Shown here one piece after another: positions 33,450 through 43,623 of a stretch of DNA of 64,000 bases. The translations under genes and the position numbers were made by a program. Source of the DNA: Thainema sp966674685. GTDB taxonomy: Bacteria > Cyanobacteriota > Cyanobacteriia > Phormidesmidales > Phormidesmidaceae. The stretch's first letter is position 1; every line of letters starts with the position of its first letter. The DNA lies in assembly GCA_966674685.1 (NCBI GenBank), contig CBKWJC010000009.1, forward strand, positions 31,866 to 95,865, written 5' to 3'. Under the pieces are notes generated by a model. The model had not been told where the DNA came from, ran no database searches, and saw nothing but the letters and a program-made list of their open reading frames with translations.

Positions 33450-33523
33450 TTAATTTACAGAGTATTGCAGCATGGATTTAATCAATCGGTGCTGGTGGAG
33501 TACAGCATGGAGTACGGCAGTGT

Positions 33524-34651
33524 TTATCTGCGTGCCTCTGGCAGGATCAGCATGGCATCGCCGAAGGAGTAGAACCGATAGTTTTCTGCGATCGCAACTT
33601 GATACAAATCCAGTAACCGCTGACGACCGATCAGGGCACTAACCAACATCAGCAGGCTAGAACCGGGCAGGTGAAAATTAGTAATCAGCCCATCCACCAC
33701 CTGCCACTTATAGCCCGGATAGATAAACAGATCGGTTTTGCCAGTAAATGGCTCAAGCATACCCGACTGTGCTGCCCCCTCCAGCGCCCGCGTCACCGTC
33801 GTACCCACAGCAAACACCCGCCCTCCTTGCGCCTTCGTTTGCCGAATCTTCTCTACGGTATCGGGCGGAATCTCAATCCGCTCCTCGTGCATCTGGTGGG
33901 AGGTAATCGTCTCGGCCTCGACCGGGCGAAATGTACCCAGACCTACATGCAGCGTCAGATAAGCCTGAGGAATCCCCCGCTGCGTTAGCTCTTCAAATAG
34001 TCCTGGCGTAAAGTGTAATCCCGCTGTCGGTGCGGCCACAGCTCCTGGCTGACGCGCATAGATTGTTTGATAGCGATCGGCTGGAGCTTGGGATTGAGTG
34101 ATATAGGGCGGCAGCGGCACCTGCCCCAGCTTTTCAATCACCGTCACAAACGGCTCATCCGTATGCATCTCAAACTGAAGAATTCGCCCCCCCGTTGCCT
34201 CATCTGTATGCATTACCGTCGCGCTTAGCACCGGAGCAGACAGCAATTCAGCCTGCGGATCGGCATTTGCCAACTGTTCTGGCAGCGCAAACTGAATCAC
34301 GGCTCCCGGTTTGAGACGGCGTCCTGGTTTTACCAGCGCTAACCATCGTAAAGGAGCCTGTTCCTCCAAAAGCAAAATTTCAACCGCTGCCCCACCCACT
34401 TTACGACCGTACAACCGAGCCGGGATCACGCGCGTATCGTTCAAAACTAGCAGGTCTCCCGGTCGGAGGAACTGGGTAATGTCACGAAAGATACAGTGCT
34501 GATGCTGTGTTCGCGATTTAACAACCAGCAGCCGTGATTGATCCCTTGGTGTAGCTGGGTTCTGAGCGATTCGGCCTTCTGGTAAATCATACTGATAGGC
34601 GGCAAGAGTCAGATCATCAGTATGCACAGTGTTGGGGGATAGATCAGTCAT
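33524..34651 (-). CDS. queA: tRNA preQ1(34) S-adenosylmethionine ribosyltransferase-isomerase
   Basis: Adds the epoxyqueuosine ring to tRNA wobble position 34 using SAM. 375 aa. Seen: FDLPEGRIAQ-type start (YQYDLPEGRIAQNPATPRDQSRLLV), LVLNDTRVIPARLYG, the AAPTAGLHFT motif near 211, GLGTFRPV near 242 and GDAMLIL at the C-terminus. The length and all blocks fit QueA. No preQ1 riboswitch was seen in its leader and no other queuosine gene is near. Confidence 0.95.
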   Translation of the reverse strand: MTDLSPNTVHTDDLTLAAYQYDLPEGRIAQNPATPRDQSRLLVVKSRTQHQHCIFRDITQFLRPGDLLVLNDTRVIPARLYGRKVGGAAVEILLLEEQAPLRWLALVKPGRRLKPGAVIQFALPEQLANADPQAELLSAPVLSATVMHTDEATGGRILQFEMHTDEPFVTVIEKLGQVPLPPYITQSQAPADRYQTIYARQPGAVAAPTAGLHFTPGLFEELTQRGIPQAYLTLHVGLGTFRPVEAETITSHQMHEERIEIPPDTVEKIRQTKAQGGRVFAVGTTVTRALEGAAQSGMLEPFTGKTDLFIYPGYKWQVVDGLITNFHLPGSSLLMLVSALIGRQRLLDLYQVAIAENYRFYSFGDAMLILPEARR

Positions 34652-34805
34652 AGGTCGAAGCTAGAAGAACAGAAGGCGAATTAATCACTCAACGGCTGTA
34701 AGGGTTGAAATCGCGATGGGGATCGCATTTCCGGGATTGGGTGGAACCCCTTATGGAGGTCGGGTGCATCTCCCCTGTTAGACGTTGGTCTAAGTTGCGA
34801 CAATA

Positions 34806-34833
34806 CGGGTAGAGAATTCAGACAAGCTACCCG
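34806..34833 (+). promoter_or_regulatory. 5'-leader hairpin before the 129-aa gene
   Basis: CGGGTAG pairs with CTACCCG around a 14-nt loop and ends 10 nt before the ATG at 34844, where a ribosome-binding site would lie. It may affect translation start. Confidence 0.3.
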
Positions 34834-34843
34834 GTTCGGCGCT

Positions 34844-35233
34844 ATGGAATACATTTACTACCTTGCGAATGCGAGTCTAACACTTCGGGTGGTGGAATAC
34901 CTACACAACATGAAATGGTTGCCCGTTCGTTTTGTGACAGTAATTCATCAAATCGATGGATGGATCATCAAGATCAAGCTTGGTCATTTGCTCGATCCTG
35001 AAGATGAAGCAGATATGAGGGCTTTCCTGAATGAAGTTGGCGTTCCATTTGAACCCAGCGATCGCGTTCGGATGGCGCTGTGGGGACTTGAAATTGGTCA
35101 GTCTCCAGTGGATATTATGCGTCGCTATCAGGTGGCAATTGTATCTCATGGCAATCCGAACAGCCGCGAAATTGAAGAGTTTCGCAAGCAGTTTGTTTCA
35201 GGATTGGGCTACTGTCCAGAAACGCTTGCTTAG
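34844..35233 (+). CDS. conserved hypothetical cyanobacterial protein
   Basis: 129 aa, no signal peptide. Pattern: LANASLTLRVVEYLHNMKWLPVRFVTVIHQIDGWIIKIKLGHLLDPEDEADMRAFLNEVGVPFEP, an alpha/beta fold that binds no recognisable cofactor, followed by a helical region with SPVDIMRRYQVAIVSHG. I do not recognise a function. It is alone, diverges from queA, and is followed by a strong terminator. Confidence 0.6.
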   Translation: MEYIYYLANASLTLRVVEYLHNMKWLPVRFVTVIHQIDGWIIKIKLGHLLDPEDEADMRAFLNEVGVPFEPSDRVRMALWGLEIGQSPVDIMRRYQVAIVSHGNPNSREIEEFRKQFVSGLGYCPETLA

Positions 35234-35277
35234 GCATCGATGAGTCTAGACATATAGGGAGAATATGCTTCTGCTTA

Positions 35278-35304
35278 TCCAGGTTGAAAGACCTGGATTT
35301 TTTT
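35278..35304 (+). terminator. intrinsic terminator
   Basis: TCCAGGT-TGAAAG-ACCTGGA followed by seven T. It ends the transcript of the 129-aa gene. Confidence 0.85.
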
Positions 35305-35602
35305 AGGGCGGCAAAGTCAACTGGACTGCGCTCTCAAAAGGCGACACATCGTCAGCCAGAGAGAAATGAGCTTGCGAATTTACTGGCTTTTGATGCTCTC
35401 TCCAGTTAGCTTTACTGCTCTAGTTTTGGATAGTGATCTTCAGGCGCTTGGGGGCCAATCGCACTCGGATGCACGCCAAAGTCGTGTCCGGTCTTTGAGT
35501 CGTGCATGGGGAGAGTCGAACACATGCGCTTTGAGTGCTGCACAGCCACAGGGTTTTGACAAAATGCGCCAAAATCCTGCGGCTGCGCCGTTTTGAAAAC
35601 GA
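35305..35602. other. gene-free spacer left of nusA
   Basis: No credible gene between the terminator at 35304 and the nusA stop at 35603; the one open frame (35366-35596) has no family match and no ribosome-binding site. The usual ylxR-infB continuation of the nusA operon is absent here. Confidence 0.45.
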
Positions 35603-37069
35603 CTATTCTTCTTCGCTTAGGGCAGTGTTGTCGTCTGTTTCGTAGTCTGTATCGGCTGCTGCCTCTGCTAGATCGGCTTCATCATCAACTTCATCGGTTT
35701 CGACTTCATCAGCTTCGGCGTTGTCTGAGGTTGATGCGATCGCACTCACCTCATCTTCCTCATCAATCTCATCAATCTCATCAGCCGTTTCTGCCGCCGC
35801 CGCTTCTGCCTCAGCCTCAGCCGCTGCTAAAGCCGCTGCCTCAGCTTCCTCTGCTTCTAGAGCTGCCTCAGCTTCGGCTTCGGCCAATTCAGCTTGGCGA
35901 CGAGCTTCCTGTAGCTCAGCCACTTTTTGATCCTCGGCAGCATAGTCGTATTTCGCTGCATCTTTGATATCGATTTTCCAGCCCGTCAGCCGAGCCGCTA
36001 GGCGCACATTCTGGCCTTCTTTACCGATCGCCAAACTGAGCTGATCTTCCGGTACCAGGACGTGAGCCTGCCGCTCCTCAGGATTCATGAGTCGCACTTC
36101 CGTGACCCGTGCTGGACTGAGGGCATTAGCGATATACGTGGAGGGGTCAGGCGACCAGCGAATCACGTCAATCTTTTCGCCCCGCAGTTCATTGACGACG
36201 GCTTGAATCCGTGAGCCGCGCGCGCCAATGCAGGCTCCTACTGGATCAACATCCCGCTCTGCCGTATCGACGGCGATTTTGGTGCGGGGGCCAACCGAGC
36301 GCGACGGGGGGTTTGCTTCTCGCGCCACGGCGACAATCCGCACCACTTCATCTTCAATTTCAGGCACTTCCGTCGCAAATAGGTCAACCACAAGGGCAGC
36401 ATCTGTGCGAGAAACCAGCAGTTGCGGACCACGATGGGAACCTTCTGAAACCTTTTTCAGAACGACTTTGAACGTGGCGTTGGCGCGGTAGTTATCGTTG
36501 GGTAGCTGGTCACGCTTGAGCAGTTCGGCCTCTTGTTCTGGCTGGTTGTAGCCGCTGGTGACAGTCATAATTACCGATTGGCGCTCAAAGCGACGCACGG
36601 TGGCCTGGAGAATTTCGCCTTCTAGATCTTTGAATTCTTCCTGAATCAGTTTGCGCTGCTGATCGCGCAGTTTTTGGGCGAGCACCTGCTTGGTTTGAAT
36701 CGCCGCCATCCGGCCAAATTCGCCCCGATCGGGAGTGACATCTAACACCACCGTGTCGCCAAGCTGCGCTTCGGGCGCAACTTCCTGCACATCCGCTAGG
36801 GCAATTTGGTGATCATGATCGGAGACAGATTCGACGATGGTTTTATTGGCAAGGATGCGAAAACCTTCTTCTTCAGGGTCTAGCTCAACTTCAAAATTCT
36901 CGAAATACTCTTCTTCAAAACTATCGAGGTGCTGAGCACGACGGTAGCGTTCGTAGCCTTTCATCAGCGCCTCACGCAGTGCCGCTTGCACGGCATGTTT
37001 GGGCAACGTGCGTTCTCGGCTAATGTTTTCGATCATGTCTTGTAATCCCGGCAGCGGAACCATTGACAT
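35603..37069 (-). CDS. nusA: transcription termination/antitermination protein NusA
   Basis: Binds RNA polymerase and nascent RNA. 488 aa: N-terminal domain (VPLPGLQDMIENISRERTLPK), S1 domain near 135-200, and two KH domains near 200-385 with VGACIGARGSRIQAV (GxxG) and ISLAIGKEGQNVRLAARLTGWKI. After ~395 comes a very acidic, alanine-rich tail of ~95 residues, likely a cyanobacterial substitute for the AR repeats. A strong ribosome-binding site (GGAGG, 8 nt) precedes the ATG. It follows rimP after 332 bp; infB is not downstream. Confidence 0.95.
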   Translation of the reverse strand: MSMVPLPGLQDMIENISRERTLPKHAVQAALREALMKGYERYRRAQHLDSFEEEYFENFEVELDPEEEGFRILANKTIVESVSDHDHQIALADVQEVAPEAQLGDTVVLDVTPDRGEFGRMAAIQTKQVLAQKLRDQQRKLIQEEFKDLEGEILQATVRRFERQSVIMTVTSGYNQPEQEAELLKRDQLPNDNYRANATFKVVLKKVSEGSHRGPQLLVSRTDAALVVDLFATEVPEIEDEVVRIVAVAREANPPSRSVGPRTKIAVDTAERDVDPVGACIGARGSRIQAVVNELRGEKIDVIRWSPDPSTYIANALSPARVTEVRLMNPEERQAHVLVPEDQLSLAIGKEGQNVRLAARLTGWKIDIKDAAKYDYAAEDQKVAELQEARRQAELAEAEAEAALEAEEAEAAALAAAEAEAEAAAAETADEIDEIDEEDEVSAIASTSDNAEADEVETDEVDDEADLAEAAADTDYETDDNTALSEEE

Positions 37070-37401
37070 AGAAAAACCTCCAGTTAAGTGTGAGTTGCGA
37101 GCGTGAATTCGTTTACTTGTAACGTTATGACGGGCGATTAACCCTGGAAAAACCTAAACTTAACGATTAACTTTTAGGAACGAGAATTAAATAACATCCA
37201 CATTCTGTAGGATGTGCTGTGGCAAATGCCTCACACATCAATTCCTTGTTCTATGCAGAGTTCTATGCAGATTACACTCGTGCGCCGAGACTTGACTTGT
37301 TCATCAATCTGTTCATTCATTGTTGATGCGGTGGCGATGCCCACCCTACAGGGGACTCTCGGAAACATCTGTGTAATTCATAAAATCCATAGAACGATTG
37401 G
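37070..37401. other. rimP-nusA spacer
   Basis: 332 bp without a gene, unusual between two genes that are often adjacent. It contains a short tandem (CTATGCAGAGTT, CTATGCAGATTA), an interspersed-type GGTGGCGATGCCCACCCTAC segment and the nusA ribosome-binding site. A separate nusA promoter is likely. Confidence 0.5.
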
Positions 37402-37857
37402 CTAGTCCTCAAGCTGAACTCGGTAAACAAGCTGACGCGGAATGGCGATGGTTCGTCCTTTGAGCGATAGATGAATGGCGTCCTCGTCTCGCTTGACCAG
37501 TTGTCCTGTCCATTGATCCTGACCGTCGTAGGGTTCACTCAGCATCAGAACAACCGGAAAGCCGCGAAAGGCGACAAATTCGCGATCGCTCTCTAGGGTG
37601 CGAGTTGTACCTGGACTGGAAACCTCCAGCACGTAAGCTCCCGGAATGATATCAGCCTCGTCTAGGGTGACTTCTAGGGCACGGCTCATGCGCTCGCAGT
37701 CATCCAACCCGGTGTCCTGTGCTTGGTTGCGAACGTCAATCCGCAATACGGGTGGCTTTTGGTTGGTGTAGAATATGGCGCCAACCACCTCTAGACCCAA
37801 CTCTTGGGCGATGGGGTCAGCAATATCGATGACTTTGGGGACGAGTGGATGAACCAT
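37402..37857 (-). CDS. rimP: ribosome maturation factor RimP
   Basis: Needed for 30S subunit maturation. 151 aa. Seen: GLEVVGAIFYTNQKPPVLRIDV, the DDCERMSRALEVTLD helix, YVLEVSSPGTTRTLESDREFVAFRGFPV and a C-terminal SH3-like barrel (WTGQLVKRDEDAIHLSLKGRTIAIPRQLVYRVQLED). All blocks are RimP-typical. It lies upstream of nusA on the same strand, the conserved gene order, but separated by 332 bp. Confidence 0.93.
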   Translation of the reverse strand: MVHPLVPKVIDIADPIAQELGLEVVGAIFYTNQKPPVLRIDVRNQAQDTGLDDCERMSRALEVTLDEADIIPGAYVLEVSSPGTTRTLESDREFVAFRGFPVVLMLSEPYDGQDQWTGQLVKRDEDAIHLSLKGRTIAIPRQLVYRVQLED

Positions 37858-37902
37858 ACGACTAGTTGCAGGTGAGCTGGGATTTAAAAATCCCTAAACA
37901 AC

Positions 37903-37927
37903 AAAAAAAGTGGGCGCATCCCCACTT
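37903..37927 (-). terminator. intrinsic terminator after tamB
   Basis: On the minus strand AAGTGGG-GATGCG-CCCACTT runs into TTTTTTTGTTG. It lies between the tamB stop and the rimP start and separates the two transcripts. Confidence 0.8.
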
Positions 37928-38015
37928 CCTCTGGCGACCTAATGCTGAACTAGCTTGCTCAACGTGGTGCCTAGCAACTCAGTGTAGCGCATGTGTCGGG
38001 GAATGACGAATTCTC

Positions 38016-41000
38016 TTAAAAGCGGGTTTCGTATTCCAGAATCAGGCGGCTATCGTCGTCCAGGTTGGTTGAACCGCGCAGGAGGAACTCATCGTTGATC
38101 CGATAGCGGAGGCCAAAGCGGGTAGAGTCTTCGCTGCCCGTGAGAATTTGCACAACGGATGCGGATAAATCATCGGTGATGTCGATACCGAGTTCAGCCC
38201 CCAGCGCTAGCGCCGAAGTCTGCTCGTCATCCGACGTGACGTAGGTGGGGAATAGGCGGAATTCGCTGAGGCCGATGGCTGTACCGATCGCATCTTGGAT
38301 GCCGCCAAATAGAGTCGAACCCGCTAAGTTTGCGATCGCAAGTGTGCTGTCGCTGCGTCCCAAAGTATCGACAAAGCCACCCCCAATCAGTGAGACAATT
38401 TCAGCCTCACTGCGGGACGGACTGCTGGTGAGTTCAATATTTTCAAACAGTTCACTGGCCAACCCCGTCACCGTGGCGTAAATTCGCACCGTTTGCAGTT
38501 CACCCACGCTATTGCGGGAAACATCCTGCACTTCGGTTGAGGCAAAGGGAATTGCCCCCTGCCACGTCGATGAGGTGGTGTCTTGAATCGGTGCGCGGGT
38601 CACCTCCGTGGCTGAGGTAATTAGCTGAATATCTAAGAGGGGATTGAGTCCCAAGTTCGTTCGAAACGTGGCGGTTTGAGGATAGTCGTTGGTCAGACGG
38701 AAACGACTGGTGAACAGATTAACCTGCCCCCGCTGTAGCTCAATCGTGCCGTCTGGGCGGAGGCTTTGCAGATTATTTAGACTGCCGTTGAGCAGAATGT
38801 TTCCGGTGGCGATAAACGCCAGAATTGGCTCTTTGCGGATTTCCACATTGTCGCCGAGCTGCAGGTTGAGATCGCGGAATCGCAGCGATGCAGTTGCATT
38901 CGGCTCCACCAGTGCTGGATCGGCAGCACTGGTCTCTACGCTGTCCGGCGTTGAGCCATTTGTCGCAGCGACAGTGGTAGCGCCATTGCCAGCCTGATCG
39001 GGTAGGAAGAATTGGCCATTCGACAGGACAACATCTCCCTGCAACTGGGGAGCCAGGGCGCTTCCCAGCAGGAAAACCTGACCACCCACACCGCCGTTAT
39101 AGAGTCCCTTAAAGTTGATATCAATGTCCCGCATGGTCAGGGTGAGCGGATCGGCCAGATCCGGATCGCCTTCTGATAGGGATTGAAAAATTGGGATCAC
39201 CCCAGCCGCGTATATTTCGCCTTGGCTAAAATCACCCCGCAGTTGATCGACCATAATGCGATCGCGGCTGAACTGAATTTGACCATCGACATTGGTGAAC
39301 GGTTCAGTGGGAAAGGTTTGTGAAGCCAACACCGCATCTTGCACTTCAATATCGCCCAGAACCGAGAGATTAGTTGGCGCTCCCGCAATCTGCAACTGAG
39401 CCCGCCCTTCTCCCTCGATCCATTCCACCTGATCGGTAAAGGCATTCAAAAAGGCCAAGCCTTCATTACGCACGTCAACCTGAACCAATACTTCATCGGT
39501 AGATGGTGCAACGCTGACAAAGGGAAATTGATAGGGGATGCGAGCCTGGAGGGTCAAGGGTTCTTTGGACTTACCAACCACGACGTTACCGTTGGCTCCA
39601 ATTACCGCATCGGCATAGCGGAAGGACACCTCGCCCATGCGAATCTCGGTGTTGTTGATGGAAGCATCGCTCAAACTGGCGCTGCCTACCACATTGGGAT
39701 TGTCAAAGCTGCCGCTCAAGTTGGCCAGAATGCCAAAATCACCTTCTAAATCAACAGGCAAATCGACAAAATCCCGCACCAGAGCGACAGGGAGATTGCG
39801 CGCCTCTAGCTGCCCCGTCTGATCGTTCCCACCAATGCGACCCCGGAACGACAGCAGCAGATCGTCGTCACCGACCAACCGCAGCGGCTGGAGAGTCAGC
39901 ACATCTTGATCGAGATTGCCCTGAGCCACCACATCATTAATCCGATAGCGATCCCAAATCCAGTTCTCACCATCGAGATCGAATTCCATCTGTAAGCCCT
40001 GACGCGGTGACCAGGCAATATTCTCAATCGTGCCGGAAAATTCGCCAGTCAGTTCTGACAAAGGCGGTAACCGAGAAGCATTAGCCTGCTCTAGACGCTG
40101 CTGCGCTAGGAGCGCATCAATCTCGGCCAGCCGCCGCAACTGGCGCAAGATGGGCACGTCACCGGGGAAGCCGACGTCGATTAAATCCAGACTGGCGGCA
40201 CCATCATAAATCGGAGGACGCAACCCCCGCTGGAGATCTTCCAGTTCAAAGAGTTTAAGCGCCGTGAGGATATCCTGTAAGCGACCTTGCTCAATTTGGA
40301 TGCTGCCCTGCACTAGCGGTTCCGCACCGGGCGTGACGCGTCCCTGGAGCTGGTAGACGCTTTCACCCTGGCTGAGAGTGGTTGTGGGAATCAACAGCGC
40401 GCCATCGGCATAGCGAAAATCGCCCTGCAAATCGTCAATTTCGATATAGCCAATGCGGGGATCAGCGACCTGATAGGAACCAACCAGGCTGCGATCCAGC
40501 CAGTTGAAGGTTAGATCGGCATCCACCTCGCCGCCCAAACTGCCCAAGTAACCAGCCGGAGGCAGTGCCAGTCGATCCAAGCGCAGGTTCTCAAGTCCAA
40601 TGATCAAATCGTCGCCACTGGATCGACCTGTTGCGATCGCATCATCTAGCACCACCCGAAACTCCTGGGGCCGATTATCAGCAGCTAACCGGAGCAGAAC
40701 GCTGTCGGCTGGCCCTTGCAAATCCAGATCCAGACCGCTACCCAGGCCATAGCGAATCGTGCCCACCAGCGTCGGATCAAAAGCCAGGGTATTGACCCGT
40801 GTCTGATTGACCTGCACGTCACCCACCAGATTGATCGCAGACAGCGGCCCCGTTACCTGTCCCGCAAAATCTGCCGTCCCCGTCAGATTGGCGTAGGGTA
40901 GCGACACGGGTAGTGAGGTCAGCGCATAGCCCTGAGCATCGACGTTGAGATCCAAGCGCTCAATCGCTGGCGCACCCTCACCCTGAAGCTGCACGTACAC

Positions 41001-42884
41001 GGCTCCATCCGCTGTCAGCCGCTCGGCATTGGCCTCTAAAACCTGAATCTTCTCGCCATCCCAGACTACCTCTGCCGTCAGCGGTTGATTAAAATCGGCC
41101 AGCAGTTCCGAGAAGCTGAGCAAACCATCGGAAAAGTTCACTGTGCCTTCGGCTCGCGTGTTCGCTGTACTCGCCTGATCGAGCGAACCCGATAGCCGCA
41201 AATCACCCCCTAAGCTACCCTGGAGCATTGGTGAGAAGCGGCGGAGCTGCACCCCTTCCGCCTGCACATCGGCCTGCCAGAGTCCCTCAGCTAACCGCCC
41301 ACCGCCTCGAATAGTACCCTCCGCGACTTGCAGCACCGTATTCCGCAACTGCACGACGCCGTTTGCGATCGCAATTTCACCCTGTCCCGGATAGGTGGCA
41401 GCCGGAGCCTGCCAGTCAATCAAGGTTTCCAACCTGCCCAAGGGGCCGAAAACCTGCACGTCTGCGTTTACCGCTCCAAGTGCGATCGCAGAACTGTTCA
41501 ACCCATAGGTAAGCGCCAGGGGATCACCAGGGAGATCCTGTCCGGCCAGATCAAAAACCAATCCTCCTGACTCACCCAGCACAATCTGGCCATCGCCCGT
41601 AATCAGTCCACCCGCTTGGGGACGAGCTTGAATATTGGCAAACGACAGCTCTGGCCCACGCAGAGCAAACTCGGTCGCGACTTGCTGAAACAGAACGCGA
41701 TCGATTTGGGCAATGCCCTGACTGCGAACGTCGCCAGACAGCAGGGGACGATTTAATGCCCCCTGTAAACTCAAGTTGGCCTGCAAATTCCCCTCTGTCG
41801 CAACGGGTGGCTCAAAGCCAAAGGTATCCCACAAGGATGCAATCGGCACATCCTCCAATCTGGCTTGCAGGTTATAGCCATTTTTCAAATGAATGGCACC
41901 ATTCACAACACCCGGCAGTTCACCATAGGTCAGCGCCACCTGATCAAACTGAATTTCCTGCCCCTGAAATCGCATCAGCCCCGTGGCATCGCTAAAGGAC
42001 TGGGGCACATTTTGAATGGCAAAGTCCGCATCCTCAATTCGCGCCACCCCCTGCAACAGCAGCGGCTGATCTTCACGATTCAAAATGATCACGTTGCCAC
42101 CAATTTGGCCGCTTTGAAAGTCGAGCGTGGGCGGCAGTTGTGCTAAATGACTAATATCTTCTGTGCGTAGATCATTGGCCTGGATGGATACGCGCAGCAC
42201 CCGTGGTTCACGGCGAAAGGAGCCAAGAATCTTGAGGTCACCTTCTGCCCGTGCCTGCCCGGCCAAACTAAAGGTAATCTGTTCGCTGGTGTCCCGCAGT
42301 CGCACTCGCCCGACAATCTCCGTGAGTGGAATCGCTTCGTAGGGGGCAACCTCCGGGGGGCTGTAGGGTTGCAGCGTCAGCGCACTGTCTTGAATGGTAA
42401 CCGCAGCCACTTCAAACTCAATTGCGCCCTCTGGTTGTGGCGTGATTTCCAAATCCAGCCAGTCTAGCTCTTCGTTTTGATGAAAATAGCCCTGCCCCCC
42501 CTGCAGGTGCAGATTCATGGACAGCTTGCGCTCAAAAACAACTTGCAGCGGATTGAAGCGCACGCGCAGCGATTCAATCGTGAGCCTGTCCGGATCGGTC
42601 GCCGTTTCCGGTAGAGTTGATTCGCCAAAGGTAACGTGGCTGATCGACCAAGATTGCACATCACCGATTTGAACCTCGCGGTTGATCAGGCGTTCAAGGG
42701 ACTGCTCGACTTGGGGCGTGAGGCGCTCATTGATGTAGTTTGCAACCCACCAGCCGCCCGCGATCGCACCTAAACCTGCGATCGCACCCGTACCCAAACA
42801 CAGGCGAATAATCCACCGAGAACGCGGATTCCTCGGTGGCTGTGGTTTTGGCTCAGAGTTATCGGAATGAGAAGAGTGAGTCAT
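38016..42884 (-). CDS. tamB: translocation and assembly module protein TamB
   Basis: 1622-aa envelope protein linking inner and outer membranes; TamB/YhdP-type proteins form a long hydrophobic groove for lipid transport. Seen: a proline-rich cytosolic N-terminus, one membrane helix at about 24-51 (WIIRLCLGTGAIAGLGAIAGG), then more than 1200 residues of repeating beta segments with DLxLQGxA/GxxxLxxG patterns, and a C-terminal DUF490 domain ending LEYETRF with an aromatic terminal residue. No omp85/tamA partner is adjacent, as is usual in cyanobacteria. Confidence 0.9.
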   Translation of the reverse strand: MTHSSHSDNSEPKPQPPRNPRSRWIIRLCLGTGAIAGLGAIAGGWWVANYINERLTPQVEQSLERLINREVQIGDVQSWSISHVTFGESTLPETATDPDRLTIESLRVRFNPLQVVFERKLSMNLHLQGGQGYFHQNEELDWLDLEITPQPEGAIEFEVAAVTIQDSALTLQPYSPPEVAPYEAIPLTEIVGRVRLRDTSEQITFSLAGQARAEGDLKILGSFRREPRVLRVSIQANDLRTEDISHLAQLPPTLDFQSGQIGGNVIILNREDQPLLLQGVARIEDADFAIQNVPQSFSDATGLMRFQGQEIQFDQVALTYGELPGVVNGAIHLKNGYNLQARLEDVPIASLWDTFGFEPPVATEGNLQANLSLQGALNRPLLSGDVRSQGIAQIDRVLFQQVATEFALRGPELSFANIQARPQAGGLITGDGQIVLGESGGLVFDLAGQDLPGDPLALTYGLNSSAIALGAVNADVQVFGPLGRLETLIDWQAPAATYPGQGEIAIANGVVQLRNTVLQVAEGTIRGGGRLAEGLWQADVQAEGVQLRRFSPMLQGSLGGDLRLSGSLDQASTANTRAEGTVNFSDGLLSFSELLADFNQPLTAEVVWDGEKIQVLEANAERLTADGAVYVQLQGEGAPAIERLDLNVDAQGYALTSLPVSLPYANLTGTADFAGQVTGPLSAINLVGDVQVNQTRVNTLAFDPTLVGTIRYGLGSGLDLDLQGPADSVLLRLAADNRPQEFRVVLDDAIATGRSSGDDLIIGLENLRLDRLALPPAGYLGSLGGEVDADLTFNWLDRSLVGSYQVADPRIGYIEIDDLQGDFRYADGALLIPTTTLSQGESVYQLQGRVTPGAEPLVQGSIQIEQGRLQDILTALKLFELEDLQRGLRPPIYDGAASLDLIDVGFPGDVPILRQLRRLAEIDALLAQQRLEQANASRLPPLSELTGEFSGTIENIAWSPRQGLQMEFDLDGENWIWDRYRINDVVAQGNLDQDVLTLQPLRLVGDDDLLLSFRGRIGGNDQTGQLEARNLPVALVRDFVDLPVDLEGDFGILANLSGSFDNPNVVGSASLSDASINNTEIRMGEVSFRYADAVIGANGNVVVGKSKEPLTLQARIPYQFPFVSVAPSTDEVLVQVDVRNEGLAFLNAFTDQVEWIEGEGRAQLQIAGAPTNLSVLGDIEVQDAVLASQTFPTEPFTNVDGQIQFSRDRIMVDQLRGDFSQGEIYAAGVIPIFQSLSEGDPDLADPLTLTMRDIDINFKGLYNGGVGGQVFLLGSALAPQLQGDVVLSNGQFFLPDQAGNGATTVAATNGSTPDSVETSAADPALVEPNATASLRFRDLNLQLGDNVEIRKEPILAFIATGNILLNGSLNNLQSLRPDGTIELQRGQVNLFTSRFRLTNDYPQTATFRTNLGLNPLLDIQLITSATEVTRAPIQDTTSSTWQGAIPFASTEVQDVSRNSVGELQTVRIYATVTGLASELFENIELTSSPSRSEAEIVSLIGGGFVDTLGRSDSTLAIANLAGSTLFGGIQDAIGTAIGLSEFRLFPTYVTSDDEQTSALALGAELGIDITDDLSASVVQILTGSEDSTRFGLRYRINDEFLLRGSTNLDDDSRLILEYETRF

Positions 42885-43623
42885 TAAGAATCGTTACAGC
42901 CGTGGCGATGCGGAGAAGATGACTATAAAGCGATCTGAAATGCTGGATCAAAGCGGGTGAGACAAAAACTCGAACTGCCAACAATCCAGGTCAGGTCTGA
43001 GGACGTATGGGGGCGCATTGAGGACATTGACGCATAAGGACGCACATTGAGGACGAAGATTAGGGATTAGATGTGCCGCGTGAACTGTTCATCATGTTCA
43101 TCTATTACTTGTCCATGACTTATCGATGACTTGTCTATCACTCATTGATTCAACACCCGTTTACTTAGACAAGGTTGGCAGAAATTGATCTCTGATTAGG
43201 CTAGCACCTCATTCTCTCTCTCTCTCATACGTAAGTTTTATGACAACGGATGTTCCTCCCCAGAGAGGATGCTATTCCTGGCTGGTTCAGTACGGTGATT
43301 GGCTAAAGTGCCAGGGCTATAACCCAGGACGATTGCATGGCTAGCGGCTTGGGACAGGCAGGCTGAAACAGGAAAGCCTGAGACAGGCAGATTAAACCAG
43401 AGCAGCGGTTCATCAAACCGTTGTCAGAGGCTCAACTTTCTGCGATCGCAGATGCGATTGCCCATTGCAGGCATGACATCAGTTCCGACTGCCAGAAGAC
43501 GCTGCCTAGGCCATCGTAAATGTTCTGCGCTCCCACTCATCCCAGTTGTTCTGACCAATTTCACAGCGTGAACAGGTAGGATGAAGAAAACGTGAAGTCG
43601 CCTTTTGACATCCAAGACATCCG
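42885..43623. other. 739-bp gene-free spacer
   Basis: Between the divergent tamB and DUF3110 genes. No gene seen. Noted: short direct repeats (CATTGAGGAC three times at about 43016-43060), loose repeats of ATGACTTRTCTATCAC type near 43115-43145, a (TC)n run at about 43213-43227, and one HIP1 near 43442. Regulatory content unknown. Confidence 0.45.

Noticed and set aside
35366..35596. 76-aa plus-strand frame between the 129-aa gene and nusA
   Set aside because: No ribosome-binding site, no family pattern; also checked as a tRNA because of GTCGAAC, but no T-arm or acceptor stem pairs.
43424..43615. 63-aa minus-strand frame upstream of DUF3110
   Set aside because: No ribosome-binding site or motif; likely chance.
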